Notes: generated from the letters alone by a model not told the origin. A stretch of DNA of 47,707 nucleotides from Oscillospiraceae bacterium (GCA_031262985.1 JAISGQ010000014.1:1-47707); one strand, 5' to 3'; counted from the stretch's first letter, positions 15,764 through 24,393 are shown. Numbers and translations: made by a program.

Positions 15764-16447
15764 TCACCCCCGCCCGCGAGGGCATACGTATACGCACCTG
15801 CCGCAGACCGCACCTCTGCCGATGTGCCGGTACTGCTTTTTCATAAACTCCGAGCATTTTTCGGCGTCGAACACGGAGGAACGCTCCGCGCCCTCCTCGT
15901 AGAGCCGCCCCGTAATCGCACCGGCAGGACACGCCGCCGCGCACAGGTTGCAGGAGGCGCAGCCGTTCTCCTGCACGGGCAAAAACTCCTCTGTCAGCCT
16001 AAGATCGGTCAGCACAGTGGCAAGGCGAACCCTCGCGCCATACACGGAGGAGATGAACAAGCCGCTCCTCCCTATAAACCCAAGTCCCGCGCGAACTGCC
16101 GCCGTCTTGTGCTGGAACACGCCTGTGTATTTGGCCGACAGATTATGCACACTCTGCGACGCCGCAATGGGGTAGTAGTGCCCCTCCTGCCGCCTGATAA
16201 GCTCACCTGCAAGAAGCGCACACCTGTCAAGGTGTGCGTTTACTGCTCTGTAGTGCTGAAAATAGGAGTAGGTAGGCGCGTCTGATATCTCCTCAATCAC
16301 CGCGTCGGACAGCCTGAACATCAGCGTAAGCGCGTAGGGATAGCGCGATAGGTGAGAGGGGAGAAGCCCTGTTAAATAGGAAAAACCGACCTCGCAAAGC
16401 CCCTCTGACAGTAGTTTCTCTCGTATTAAATCAAAACCTAAATCCAT
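15764..16447 (-). CDS. short QueG-like iron-sulfur protein
   Basis: 227 residues, ATG 16447, three bases after the preceding stop. Two [4Fe-4S] clusters are predicted from CASCNLCAAACP (about residues 162-173) and the C-terminal group CSEFM...CGRCVYVCP. The upstream part (AAVRAGLGFIGRSGLFIS) matches the cobalamin-binding region of epoxyqueuosine reductase. It is shorter than typical QueG (300+ residues) and lacks the C-terminal HEAT part, so it may be a ferredoxin-like relative rather than the queuosine enzyme. Its last ~27 codons are in the 83-bp repeat and end RGRG, whereas the detached copy ends RGRR. Confidence 0.8.
   Translation of the reverse strand: MDLGFDLIREKLLSEGLCEVGFSYLTGLLPSHLSRYPYALTLMFRLSDAVIEEISDAPTYSYFQHYRAVNAHLDRCALLAGELIRRQEGHYYPIAASQSVHNLSAKYTGVFQHKTAAVRAGLGFIGRSGLFISSVYGARVRLATVLTDLRLTEEFLPVQENGCASCNLCAAACPAGAITGRLYEEGAERSSVFDAEKCSEFMKKQYRHIGRGAVCGRCVYVCPRGRG
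15773..15855. repeat. 83-bp direct repeat, copy 2 (in the QueG-like gene)
   Basis: Partner of 14919-15001. It forms the 3' end of the intact gene, and the repeat period is 854 bp. The two copies bracket the lipoprotein gene. Confidence 0.9.
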
Positions 16448-16450
16448 ATT

Positions 16451-17220
16451 CTACAGCTCCTCCTCCACCGCATCGGGACACTCCGCTTTGCAGAGTGCGA
16501 CATATTCCTCCAGACAAAGCTTGTATTTATTCATATATTCCGAGTGAACAGTGCCCACATATCTGTAGTGCCACGGCTCGCCCTCTCTGCCTGTAATGTC
16601 GCTCTTTCCGGCTGGGTAGCGGAGGATAAAGCCGTACTTCCACGCGTTCGCGGTCATCCATCTGCCCTGCTCGGTGGAGAGGAAATCAGTCTGCCGCTCT
16701 CCGTTTGACGATATATCGATACTGTTTCCGTACTGATGCTCGCTGCTTCCCGCCTCGGCTACGGTCTTTTCGGCGATGAACTTCGCCTCCTCGAGGGTCA
16801 CTTCCTCCTCCGCCCGAACAAGCTCCACCTGTTCGCCGTACATAGCCATCTGCTCGTTGTACGACCTGTAGCCGCTGAGCGGAATGACGGCATATCCGTC
16901 ATTCGCCATAGCGTCGTGCATGAGCTTATAGGCGGCAGCCGCGCTGAGAGAAAGCCGTATGTCATTTCCGCTCGGAATCATATTGAGTGCGGTCAAATCC
17001 GACGGCTGGTAGCCGGCAGGCAGTGTATGCTCAATATTGATTATTCTCGGATAGGTCTCTATCCCGCTTATCGGAGTGCGTTGCTCTCCGCTTGCGAGAG
17101 ATGCGCCGTTCTCCTCCTCCTCACTGCTGCAGGAGGAGATGATGAGAAGCAGGAGGAGAAATGCGGTAATAACCGAAATGACGATGCGATTGATGGTTTT
17201 TGTTATATCACTGTTGTCAT
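16451..17220 (-). CDS. VanY-type D-Ala-D-Ala carboxypeptidase lipoprotein; no canonical start in frame
   Basis: The catalytic domain (bases 16996-16451) has the VanY zinc set SSEHQYGNSIDIS (S-x-H-x(6)-D) and EPWHYRYVG, so it should trim the terminal D-Ala of peptidoglycan stems. The same frame continues upstream of the TTG at 16996 through a clear lipoprotein signal (ITAFLLLLLIISSC, Cys then SSEEE), which shows that the true gene is longer. However, no ATG, GTG or TTG exists in that frame back to the TAA at 17281-17279. An ATG at 17220-17218 is one base out of frame and reaches a stop after five codons. One missing base near 17213 would restore MTNSDITKTINR. Either a small deletion or error, or an unusual start. 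The interval given assumes the ATG at 17220. Confidence 0.75.
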
Positions 17221-17278
17221 TTCTCTCGTTTCTGTAATAATAACTCCCTGAGATAACAAATCCACTCCTTTTAAGATT

Positions 17279-18217
17279 TTAGATCTTCAGCGAATCCATG
17301 TAGTCGGCAAATGCCGCGTCGTCCTCCCTGTTAGGGGGAGCTACGTTCTCCAGTATGAACCACTGCTCCGTGAGCGACACACTCTCGCCTTTTCCTATCA
17401 GCTTAAACGGGCTGAGACACTCGACCTCCAGCGCACCTTTGTCTGTGTAGCTCTCATAGTTTACACCGAAATCGGGGTAACTCTCCCCCTTGATGTAAGG
17501 AGGAAATTTCTTCACGAACATCTGAGTGCCTAAAATATACCCTGTCCACCCCTCAAGGATGTTCGCGCCGAACTTAAACGCACCCTCGGCGTTTACATCC
17601 TGCTTGAGCGTAATATAGCGCGAGGAGGCGCGGAAGCGTTTGTCGCAAAGCTGTGCGTAAGGCCACACGGAGATTATCCTGTCGGGGAGAGGGGAGACGC
17701 TCAAATCAGCCTTCTGCGGACACACCGCCAAGCCGCCCTTCTCCATCTGAGTAATGCCCCACGCGGCGGCTTCTCTCTTCTCATCGCGCAGGTTAGTGAT
17801 TTTTTCGGTGACAGTAAGACCCGTGCCGCTCTCCGCCATGACGACGGTCATCTCGTACTGGTAGTCAACCACCGGCTGAGGCTTCTGAGTAAATACCGCG
17901 CCGTTCTCTATGGCTGTCCAGTGGAGCGGCTCGTCGTCGGGATAATATGTGTAGGGGACATTCTCAGGGCTGAGCGACATACGGTGTCCTCCCCTGAAGT
18001 CGTAACGCTTCTTCCCGAAGGTCTCCTTTATTCTCGGGTCTTCGGTGAACGCAACGCCGTCAATGTCGTTGTAGAACAGATTCCTCCCGTCGCTCGTCTT
18101 GTAGGAGATAACCCTCGGTCCTACCTCTATTGTGACCAGTGCCTCGGCGTCTCCGTTCGCGAGCTTGATGCAGTACCCGAACGGAGGGTAGAAGGTCTTG
18201 CTTATTGTTACAGCCAT
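17279..18217 (-). CDS. galactose-mutarotase-fold protein (DUF4380-like)
   Basis: 312 residues, ATG 18217 with GGGAGG upstream. The beta-rich sequence, with FGYCIKLANGDAEALVTIEVGPRVISY at its start, a RGGHRMSLSPE loop and a central LTVTEKITNLRDE strand pair, resembles aldose-epimerase-like carbohydrate-binding proteins of unknown activity. The classical GalM catalytic His/Glu pair is not evident, so I do not call it an epimerase. Cytosolic. The VanY-like gene follows 58 bases downstream and probably shares its transcript. Confidence 0.6.
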   Translation of the reverse strand: MAVTISKTFYPPFGYCIKLANGDAEALVTIEVGPRVISYKTSDGRNLFYNDIDGVAFTEDPRIKETFGKKRYDFRGGHRMSLSPENVPYTYYPDDEPLHWTAIENGAVFTQKPQPVVDYQYEMTVVMAESGTGLTVTEKITNLRDEKREAAAWGITQMEKGGLAVCPQKADLSVSPLPDRIISVWPYAQLCDKRFRASSRYITLKQDVNAEGAFKFGANILEGWTGYILGTQMFVKKFPPYIKGESYPDFGVNYESYTDKGALEVECLSPFKLIGKGESVSLTEQWFILENVAPPNREDDAAFADYMDSLKI

Positions 18218-18238
18218 TTGTTTTTCCTCCCTTTCTTT

Positions 18239-18399
18239 ATACTGCTAACGCACTTAAAATCCTTGTATCTTTACGGTCTTTTTTCCGCCTGACTGCGTTA
18301 TCCTCCTTGACTTGCGTCCAGCAAGCCTTCGTCCTCTGCCTTGTCAGACGAAAAAAATCCTCGCAAATCTAACAATGCTTTTAAGTGCGTCAACAGTAT
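18239..18399. mobile_element. MITE-like element with 21-bp terminal inverted repeats
   Basis: Left end 18239-18259 and right end 18379-18399 are inverted repeats matching at 19 of 21 positions (ATACTG, then two variable positions, then ACGCACTTAAAA). The outermost bases are TA..CTG/CAG..TA, consistent with a TA target duplication of the IS630/mariner type. Inside, TTTTTTCCGCCTGAC faces GTCAGACGAAAAAA, so the whole element can fold as one long hairpin. It carries no gene. It sits between the PfkB gene and the mutarotase-fold gene. Confidence 0.7.
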
Positions 18400-18425
18400 T
18401 ATCTTGTCTATCCTGTTTAGTTTGT

Positions 18426-19376
18426 CTACAATTCGGTGATTTCCGTATTTTGAAGAATTTCCGATATTTTGTCCGTACTCTCGATAACCGACGCTTCGGT
18501 GAGTATTGCCGCCGCACCGCAGGCAGCAGCATACATAACCGCCTCCGACAGCGGCTTTTCGAGGAGTATACGACTGATAAAGCCAGCTAATGTGCTGTCT
18601 CCCGCGCCGACTGTGTTGACTGCCGCCACCTCAGGAGGTCGTGCGATGACTACCGTGTCCGCCGTCACGGCGGCAAGTCCGTCACTCCCCATACTAAGGA
18701 GGACAATTCCCACGCCGCACTCGGCAAATCCCCTGCACGCGGCAATCATCTCCTCCTCGCTTTGAAATGAGCGGGAGGTCATCATGCCAAGCTCGTGGAT
18801 ATTCGGCTTGATCAGCCACGGTCGAAGGGAGCATATCTCCTCTGCCGTGAGAACGTCGGTGTCGAGCGCGATTTTGTAGCCTATGTCGGAGCAGTGCCGC
18901 ACGAGCGACAAAAACAGCGGCTTGTCCATCCCATTGGGCATACTGCCGCCGAAAACGGCTATGTCTCCTGCCGAAAACAGCCCCCGCAGCTTCTCCAAAA
19001 GCAAGTCAAGCGCAGTAGGAGAACAGCGCGGTCCGCTTCGGTTTATCTTTATCGTCTCCCCCTCGGAGAGAATAGTCAGGTTCTCCCGCACAGAACCTGT
19101 CACAGGCACAAAGTCGGCACACAGCCCCTTTTGTTCGAGCATACAGACAAAACTGCCGATATTTTCCTCTCCCGCCAGCCCCGCGGCGGAGGAGTCCGCG
19201 CCGAGAACCTTGAGCGCGAGAGCGATGTTCACTCCCGTACCCGCCGCCTCGCGCGTTTCGCGCATGACGCGGTTGACCGCGTCAAAGCTGAGTGTGCCTA
19301 TATGAATGGTCACGTCAAAGGCAGGGTTTAAAGTGACCGTAACCACCTTTCCCCTCCTGCTCATGCCTTTCGCCAT
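18426..19376 (-). CDS. PfkB-family sugar-phosphate kinase (1-phosphofructokinase/tagatose-6-phosphate kinase type)
   Basis: 316 residues from ATG 19376; a second ATG at 19364 overlaps the cysS stop as ATGA. The N-terminal VTVTLNPAFDVTI, GTGVNIALALKVLG, the middle IKPNIHELG and the C-terminal catalytic NTVGAGDSTLAGF define the 1-phosphofructokinase/LacC branch of PfkB kinases, which phosphorylate a sugar phosphate with ATP. The AAGG before 19376 supports the longer form. It directly follows and overlaps cysS, so it is co-transcribed. No PTS or sugar-specific gene is adjacent, so the substrate is open. Confidence 0.9.
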   Translation of the reverse strand: MAKGMSRRGKVVTVTLNPAFDVTIHIGTLSFDAVNRVMRETREAAGTGVNIALALKVLGADSSAAGLAGEENIGSFVCMLEQKGLCADFVPVTGSVRENLTILSEGETIKINRSGPRCSPTALDLLLEKLRGLFSAGDIAVFGGSMPNGMDKPLFLSLVRHCSDIGYKIALDTDVLTAEEICSLRPWLIKPNIHELGMMTSRSFQSEEEMIAACRGFAECGVGIVLLSMGSDGLAAVTADTVVIARPPEVAAVNTVGAGDSTLAGFISRILLEKPLSEAVMYAAACGAAAILTEASVIESTDKISEILQNTEITEL

Positions 19377-20770
19377 TTTACGCCTTGGGGAGTGTCCTCG
19401 AGTATTATGCCGTCCGCCTTGAGGAGGTCGCGTATTCTGTCGGCTTCCGCGAAATTTTTCGCCTTCTTCGCCTCCAGCCGCTGAGCTATAAGCTGTTCGA
19501 CCTTGTCGTCGATGCTGTCGGAGGCTTCCTCGTACATCAGCCCGAGAACTCCGGTAAGCTCGAGGAACAAGTCGAGTGCGAACTGAATCAGCTCCCTTGA
19601 GCAGCCGTTATTCGAGAGAATTTGAGTGTTTATGTCCTTCGTCAAATCGAATATGGAGGAGAGGGCGTCTGCCGTGTTGAAGTCGTCCTCCAGAGCGGAT
19701 TTGAAGTGTTCGCGGTGTGCGAGAAGGGTGGTCTTTACTCCTTCCTCATTCTCATTTCCGCCCTCTTCCGCCTTCGTGAGGTTGAACCTAAGCCCCGCAA
19801 GGCAGGTGTACAGCCGCTCCAACGCAGATTTATTCTGCTTTATCACGTCGAAGGAGTAGTTTATCGGGCTTCTGTAGTGGCTTGCCAGCATCATCAGCCT
19901 GATTGGTTCGTATGAAAACTGCTCCGCCACATCACGCACGGTGAAGAAGTTGCCGAGGCTTTTGCTCATCTTCGCGTTGTCAACGGTGATAAAGCCGTTG
20001 TGCATCCAGTATCTCGCGAAGGGAACGCCGTTGCAGCACTCCGACTGCGCGATTTCGTTCTCGTGATGAGGGAAAATCAAATCCTGTCCCCCGCAGTGTA
20101 TATCAATGGTGTCGCCGAGGTATCTCCTGCTCATGGCGGAGCACTCTATGTGCCAGCCGGGTCGTCCCTTCCCCCACGGAGAATCCCAGTAGGGTTCGCC
20201 CTCCTTAGCCGATTTCCACACGGCGAAGTCCGCGCTGCTTTTCTTGATGTTGTCCGAATCGGACACTCTCTCACTCGCGCCGTCGAGCAAATCCTCGAGG
20301 GGGATACGGGAGAGCTTGCCGTACTCCGAGAAGGTTTCGGTGGAAAAATACACATCCCCGCCCGACTGATAGGCGTTGCCTTTTTCTATCAGAGCCTCGA
20401 TTATGGAGATAATCTCCCCGATATTTTCCGTAGCTTTGGGATGAATGGTAGCGGGCTTTACTCCAAGCCCCTTTGCGTCTTTCCAGAACTCCTCTATGTA
20501 CCGCTCGGCGATAACGTCGTAGGTAGTACTCTCCTCGTTCGCCTTGTTGATTATCTTGTCGTCTATATCGGTAAAATTCTGGACGAAGGTGACGTCGTAG
20601 CCGCTCCACTCGAGATACCTTCTGAAGGTATCGAAGAGGACAAGCGGACGAGCGTTTCCTATGTGTATGAAATTATAGACAGTAGGACCGCAAGCATACA
20701 TCTTCACCTTGCCTTCTGTCAGCGGGACGAATTGCTCCTTCTGCCGCGTGAGTGTGTTGTATATTTTCAT
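19361..20770 (-). CDS. cysS: cysteinyl-tRNA synthetase
   Basis: 470 residues from the ATG at 20770. Class I synthetase that charges tRNA-Cys. HIGH motif as HIGNARP, zinc ligands beginning with the Cys in YACGPT, and KMSKS as AKMSKSLGN. The open frame extends to 20938, but those 56 codons run through the tandem repeats and are not family-like. MKIYNTLTRQKE is the normal CysS start, with AAAGG about ten bases upstream. Placed after cysE, so cysteine synthesis and charging genes are linked. Confidence 0.98.
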   Translation of the reverse strand: MKIYNTLTRQKEQFVPLTEGKVKMYACGPTVYNFIHIGNARPLVLFDTFRRYLEWSGYDVTFVQNFTDIDDKIINKANEESTTYDVIAERYIEEFWKDAKGLGVKPATIHPKATENIGEIISIIEALIEKGNAYQSGGDVYFSTETFSEYGKLSRIPLEDLLDGASERVSDSDNIKKSSADFAVWKSAKEGEPYWDSPWGKGRPGWHIECSAMSRRYLGDTIDIHCGGQDLIFPHHENEIAQSECCNGVPFARYWMHNGFITVDNAKMSKSLGNFFTVRDVAEQFSYEPIRLMMLASHYRSPINYSFDVIKQNKSALERLYTCLAGLRFNLTKAEEGGNENEEGVKTTLLAHREHFKSALEDDFNTADALSSIFDLTKDINTQILSNNGCSRELIQFALDLFLELTGVLGLMYEEASDSIDDKVEQLIAQRLEAKKAKNFAEADRIRDLLKADGIILEDTPQGVKWRKA

Positions 20771-20803
20771 TTTAACCAAGCCTTTCCGATATGTGTTCCA
20801 TTT

Positions 20804-20960
20804 CCCATTCCCACGGAAGGAGTTGCCGTTTTCCTGCTCTATCTCCCAATCCCGTGGGAGGAGTAGCCGTTTTCCCACTCCATTTCCCATTCCCGTGGGA
20901 GGAGTTGCTGTTCTCCTATTCCTTCTCCTGCTCCCCATTCCCGTGGGAGGAGTAGCCGTT
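20804..20960. repeat. four tandem ~41-bp repeats between cysE and cysS
   Basis: A 27-base core (CCCATTCCCGTGGGAGGAG, then TAGCCGTT or a variant) recurs at 20804, 20845, 20886 and 20934 (periods 41, 41 and 48). The last copy is inside the 3' end of cysE and encodes its tail (SSHGNG). Each unit can form a small CCCA/TGGG stem. The unit is not a multiple of three. Confidence 0.8.
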
Positions 20961-21575
20961 CGCCTGATTTCTCAGCAAATCTATCTCGTGGCGCAGTCTG
21001 CACAGCTCCTGCCAAACGGGGTCTGTGTAGTGAATTTGGTCAAGCTCACCCACTCGGTTGCCTCCGATTCGAACCACCCTCGCCGGTACTCCCACAGCAG
21101 TCGCGTTAGGAGGCACTTCGCTCAGCACCACCGCACCCGCCGCGATTCTCGCGTTGTCTCCTACGCGGAAGGGACCGAGAACCTTCGCCCCCGAACCTAC
21201 AAGCACGTTTTTCCCGATAGTAGGATGGCGTTTTCCCTTGTCCTTGCCTGTTCCTCCCAAGGTCACGCCCTGATAAATCACGCAGTCGTCGCCCACCTCG
21301 GCGGTCTCACCGATAACAACTCCGTAGCCGTGGTCGATAAACACACGCCTGCCGATAGTCGCCGCCGGATGAATCTCTATCCCTGTTTTGTGCTTCGCGC
21401 GCTCGCTTATATATCTTGCTATAAACTTAAACCCTCTTTTGTAGAACCAAGAGGCGCGTCTGTGCGACATTATCGCCTTGTAGCCTCCGTAGAGCCGTTT
21501 TACCTCAAATCTGCTTCTTGCCGCGGGGTCTTTGCTCATAATCGCATCTATTAATTCCCTGCTGTAACTCGACAT
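20916..21575 (-). CDS. cysE: serine O-acetyltransferase
   Basis: 219 residues, ATG 21575 with AAGGAG upstream. It makes O-acetylserine from serine and acetyl-CoA, the first step of cysteine synthesis. Left-handed beta-helix hexapeptide repeats run from about residue 66 to 160 (IHPAATIGRRVFIDHG, VIGETAEVGDDCVIYQG, HPTIGKNVLVGSGAKVLG). The catalytic His is in IDHGYGVVIGE. The short form without the long N-terminal helical domain matches the EpsC type. The extreme C-terminus (NGYSSHGNGEQEKE) comes from a repeat unit and is probably not functional. Confidence 0.96.
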   Translation of the reverse strand: MSSYSRELIDAIMSKDPAARSRFEVKRLYGGYKAIMSHRRASWFYKRGFKFIARYISERAKHKTGIEIHPAATIGRRVFIDHGYGVVIGETAEVGDDCVIYQGVTLGGTGKDKGKRHPTIGKNVLVGSGAKVLGPFRVGDNARIAAGAVVLSEVPPNATAVGVPARVVRIGGNRVGELDQIHYTDPVWQELCRLRHEIDLLRNQANGYSSHGNGEQEKE

Positions 21576-21661
21576 CTAAAAACTCCTTATATAAAGTACC
21601 CCCGAAAAGTACCCCCGAAAGACAGTATACCGCCCTATATAAGGCAGTGTACCGCTATGTG

Positions 21662-22318
21662 CTAATTTGCGCGGATTATCGTGTTGATTATAGCCGAAAG
21701 CGCGTCATAGAGAGAGTTTTCATCCATCGAACGCGGATAGGTCGCAAAGATTTTGCCCTTATCCTCGTCTGAGAGTTCGTCTGCTCTCTCGGCAAAGTCG
21801 CCCTCAATCCCGCTCTTTACGCAGAGGAACTCAATCATAACATCCCTCGCCGTGTCCAGCATCTTGTTCGCCTTTAGGAGCTGTCCGGCGGAGATTACGG
21901 GCTTTACGCGCATAACCATCTCCATCACCTGTTGCCACAGGAGTGACATTCTGTCGCCATAGCCGCAGTTGTCCTCGCCGCCGGCAGGCGCATATTCCGC
22001 TGCCTCCTGCGCGGGAGGAGGAGTAACTGCACGCTCCTGCTTCTCCTCTGCGGGAAGAGGCGGGGCTGTCTGCTCCTGCTCGGTTTGTGCGGTAGGCGAA
22101 CTCTGCAAACGCCTAAACCTCTCCTGCACCTGCTTCTCCTCTGCGGGAGGAGTAATTACCCGCTCTTGCACCTGCTCATCCTCGATATCAAAGAAATCGC
22201 TGTCAAATGCGTCGTCAAAGCGTGAGGGAGTGGGCTCTCTGAAATTATAATCGGAATTACTTTGGAGCGGTGTTCCGCCGAACTGATAATTATCCTCTAA
22301 AACCTTAAATCTTTTCAT
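21662..22318 (-). CDS. hypothetical protein with Pro/Glu/Gln-rich centre
   Basis: 218 residues, ATG 22318. The acidic N-terminus (DDAFDSDFFDIEDEQ) is followed by a low-complexity region with repeated (P)PAEEKQ(V)QER units (about residues 57-110), then a helical C-terminal domain of about 95 residues (LLWQQVMEMVMRVKPVISAGQLLKANKML...). No membrane segment or known motif. The repeated units suggest a flexible linker. I do not recognise the family. It lies between pgsA and cysE on the same strand. Confidence 0.6.
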   Translation of the reverse strand: MKRFKVLEDNYQFGGTPLQSNSDYNFREPTPSRFDDAFDSDFFDIEDEQVQERVITPPAEEKQVQERFRRLQSSPTAQTEQEQTAPPLPAEEKQERAVTPPPAQEAAEYAPAGGEDNCGYGDRMSLLWQQVMEMVMRVKPVISAGQLLKANKMLDTARDVMIEFLCVKSGIEGDFAERADELSDEDKGKIFATYPRSMDENSLYDALSAIINTIIRAN

Positions 22319-22388
22319 ATTCCTTTACAGCCCCTTTTATACTATCCTATATACTATTTAATATATGTTCTAATCGTGAAAATTGCAA

Positions 22389-23000
22389 CTACTTTTTGCC
22401 TGCGTCCTTCATCAGTTCTCTCGATTCGTAGATATAAATCAAGCCGGAGATGACAGTCGCGGCGGCACACAGCCACAGCAGTACATCTCCTGCGAGAAGG
22501 AGATGCGGGTCGAGAAGCTCGGACAAGTTGTGTTCGTACATATTCGGCTTTAGTATGAGCTTTAGCGCGTAGATGAAGTACCTCGACACAAGTACATACA
22601 CAATAGCTACAATCTGTATGATTGTTTTGACCTTGCCCCATACATTCGCAGGGATGACTACTCCGTTTTCGACGGAAACCATTCTTATGGAGGTCACCAA
22701 AAACTCCCTTGCGAGGATGATAATGACTATCCACGGAGAACACATTCCTACCTTCACGAAGCATATGAGGGCGGATATAACCAGCAGCTTGTCGGCTATG
22801 GGATCCATGAGCTTGCCGAAGTTTGTGATAATGCCCTGACTTCTCGCTAAGTGTCCGTCGAGAGCGTCGGTAATGGCGGCTATTCCGAAGAAAATCCCCG
22901 CGAGAAGCCAGTTGTGCGGTATCTCCGAATAGAGGATAAACACCGCCACCACGGGAGATAAAATAATTCTCAGCACTGTAAGTTGATTAGGTTTGTTCAC
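22389..23000 (-). CDS. pgsA: CDP-diacylglycerol--glycerol-3-phosphate 3-phosphatidyltransferase
   Basis: 203 residues, GTG start at 23000 with GCGAGG upstream. Integral membrane enzyme for phosphatidylglycerol phosphate synthesis. The CDP-alcohol phosphotransferase signature is intact: TDALDGHLAR followed by GKLMDPIADK (D-x2-DG-x2-AR-x8-G-x3-D-x3-D). Several hydrophobic helices follow, up to about residue 195. It lies 58 bases after rimO, an order common in Firmicutes. Confidence 0.95.
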   Translation of the reverse strand: MNKPNQLTVLRIILSPVVAVFILYSEIPHNWLLAGIFFGIAAITDALDGHLARSQGIITNFGKLMDPIADKLLVISALICFVKVGMCSPWIVIIILAREFLVTSIRMVSVENGVVIPANVWGKVKTIIQIVAIVYVLVSRYFIYALKLILKPNMYEHNLSELLDPHLLLAGDVLLWLCAAATVISGLIYIYESRELMKDAGKK

Positions 23001-23058
23001 TGTAACAACCTCGCCTTTCCTGATTTAATATAGGAGAAGTAACCCTTTGCATCGTTTC

Positions 23059-24393
23059 TTATTCCGCTATCATTTCGCCTATCAAATCAGTTCCGAGGCT
23101 ATCCGTAATTTTCACCTTCACTATGTCGCCTGCCGTAAGCTTTTTTCCGTCTGTAGTAAAGAAAATCATGCCGTCTATTTCGGGAGCTTCACCGCAGGAA
23201 CGACCGAAACAGCACTCCGCGAGGCGGTCGAAGCCTTCTGCTATAACATAAAGCTCACGCCCCTGCATCTCCTCGCACCACGAATCAATGACCCGCGACT
23301 GCTCATCCATGACCACTTCTTGACGGCGGCTTTTCTCCTTGTCGCTCACCCTGTCGGGGAAGTCATACGCGGGAGTACCCTCCTCCGCCGACCACTCAAA
23401 GCAGCCCAGCTTTTCAAATTTTGCCTCTCTGACAAACTCGCAAAGCTCCTCGAAGTGCTTCCTCGTCTCACCCGGGAAGCCCACCATAACAGTAGTTCTG
23501 AGAGTGATTCCCTGCACCTTGCTCCTAATTTTAGAAAGGAGGGAGAGGAGGCTCTCCTTATCTCCCGTTCGGTTCATTGAGCGCAGTATCTCCCCATTGC
23601 AGTGCTGCAGGGGAATATCCATATATTTGCAAATCTTAGGCTCTTGCGCCATAACCTCCAGCAGCTCATCCGTAATCCTCTCGGGGTAGCAGTAGAGTAG
23701 GCGAATCCACTCTATGCCCTCGACCTTGCACAGCTCCCGCAGGAGCTTCGGCAGGGCGAGAGTGCCGTAGATGTCCTCGCCGTAGCGCGTGGTATCCTGC
23801 GCGACTAAAATAAGCTCCTTAACGCCCTTCTTTGAGAGCGTCACAGCCTCGCCTACTACCGACTCGATTGTCCTGCTCCTAAACTTCCCGCGAATCATCG
23901 GAATCGCGCAGTAGGAGCAGCAGTTGTCGCATCCTTCGGCAACCTTTATGTAGGCGTAGTACGGCTTTGTGGTGAGTATGCGTTCGCCGTCTATGTTGAG
24001 GTTGGTGTTTTCGTCAAACGCCTTGACCTTTTCTCCCTCGAGAACGCTGCCGACTACCTCCGCTATCTTCTTGTTAGCTCCGATTGACACCACCGCGTCA
24101 ATCTCGGGGATTTCGTTCATGACCTCGTCCCTGTAACGCTCCGCCATACAGCCGGTCACAACGATAGCCTTGATTTTCCCCTCCGCCTTGAGCTTTGCGA
24201 GCTCTAAAATCTCCTGTATTGATTCCGCCTTCGCGCTCTCTATAAATCCGCAGGTGTTGACTATGGCGACATCGCCCATAGCGGCGTCCTCCACTAACTT
24301 GTAGCCCGCGCCGTGCAGCTCCTTGAGCATTATTTCGGCGTCCACCTGATTTTTAGGACAGCCCAGACTGACCATTCCTACCTTATACTTCAA
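23059..24393 (-). CDS. rimO: ribosomal protein S12 methylthiotransferase
   Basis: 444 residues from the TTG at 24393, chosen because GGGAGAGG lies five bases before it and the product then begins KYKVGMVSLGCPKNQ as RimO does (a GTG at 24411 overlaps that site). Radical-SAM enzyme that methylthiolates an aspartate of S12. Domains: N-terminal MTTase with three cysteines (LGCPKN, NTCGF, TGCMAE), radical SAM CDNCCSYCAIP, and a C-terminal TRAM domain. Cytosolic. First gene of the rimO-pgsA stretch. Confidence 0.96.
   Translation of the reverse strand: MKYKVGMVSLGCPKNQVDAEIMLKELHGAGYKLVEDAAMGDVAIVNTCGFIESAKAESIQEILELAKLKAEGKIKAIVVTGCMAERYRDEVMNEIPEIDAVVSIGANKKIAEVVGSVLEGEKVKAFDENTNLNIDGERILTTKPYYAYIKVAEGCDNCCSYCAIPMIRGKFRSRTIESVVGEAVTLSKKGVKELILVAQDTTRYGEDIYGTLALPKLLRELCKVEGIEWIRLLYCYPERITDELLEVMAQEPKICKYMDIPLQHCNGEILRSMNRTGDKESLLSLLSKIRSKVQGITLRTTVMVGFPGETRKHFEELCEFVREAKFEKLGCFEWSAEEGTPAYDFPDRVSDKEKSRRQEVVMDEQSRVIDSWCEEMQGRELYVIAEGFDRLAECCFGRSCGEAPEIDGMIFFTTDGKKLTAGDIVKVKITDSLGTDLIGEMIAE

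Noticed and set aside
14919-15855. Classic att-flanked integrative element
   Set aside because: The duplication rebuilds a gene end as att sites do, but there is no integrase or other mobility gene in the 854-bp unit; kept only as an observation.
20000-20866. Long plus-strand open frame antisense to cysS
   Set aside because: Shadow of a certain gene; GC-rich third positions create antisense frames, and the translation has no family features.
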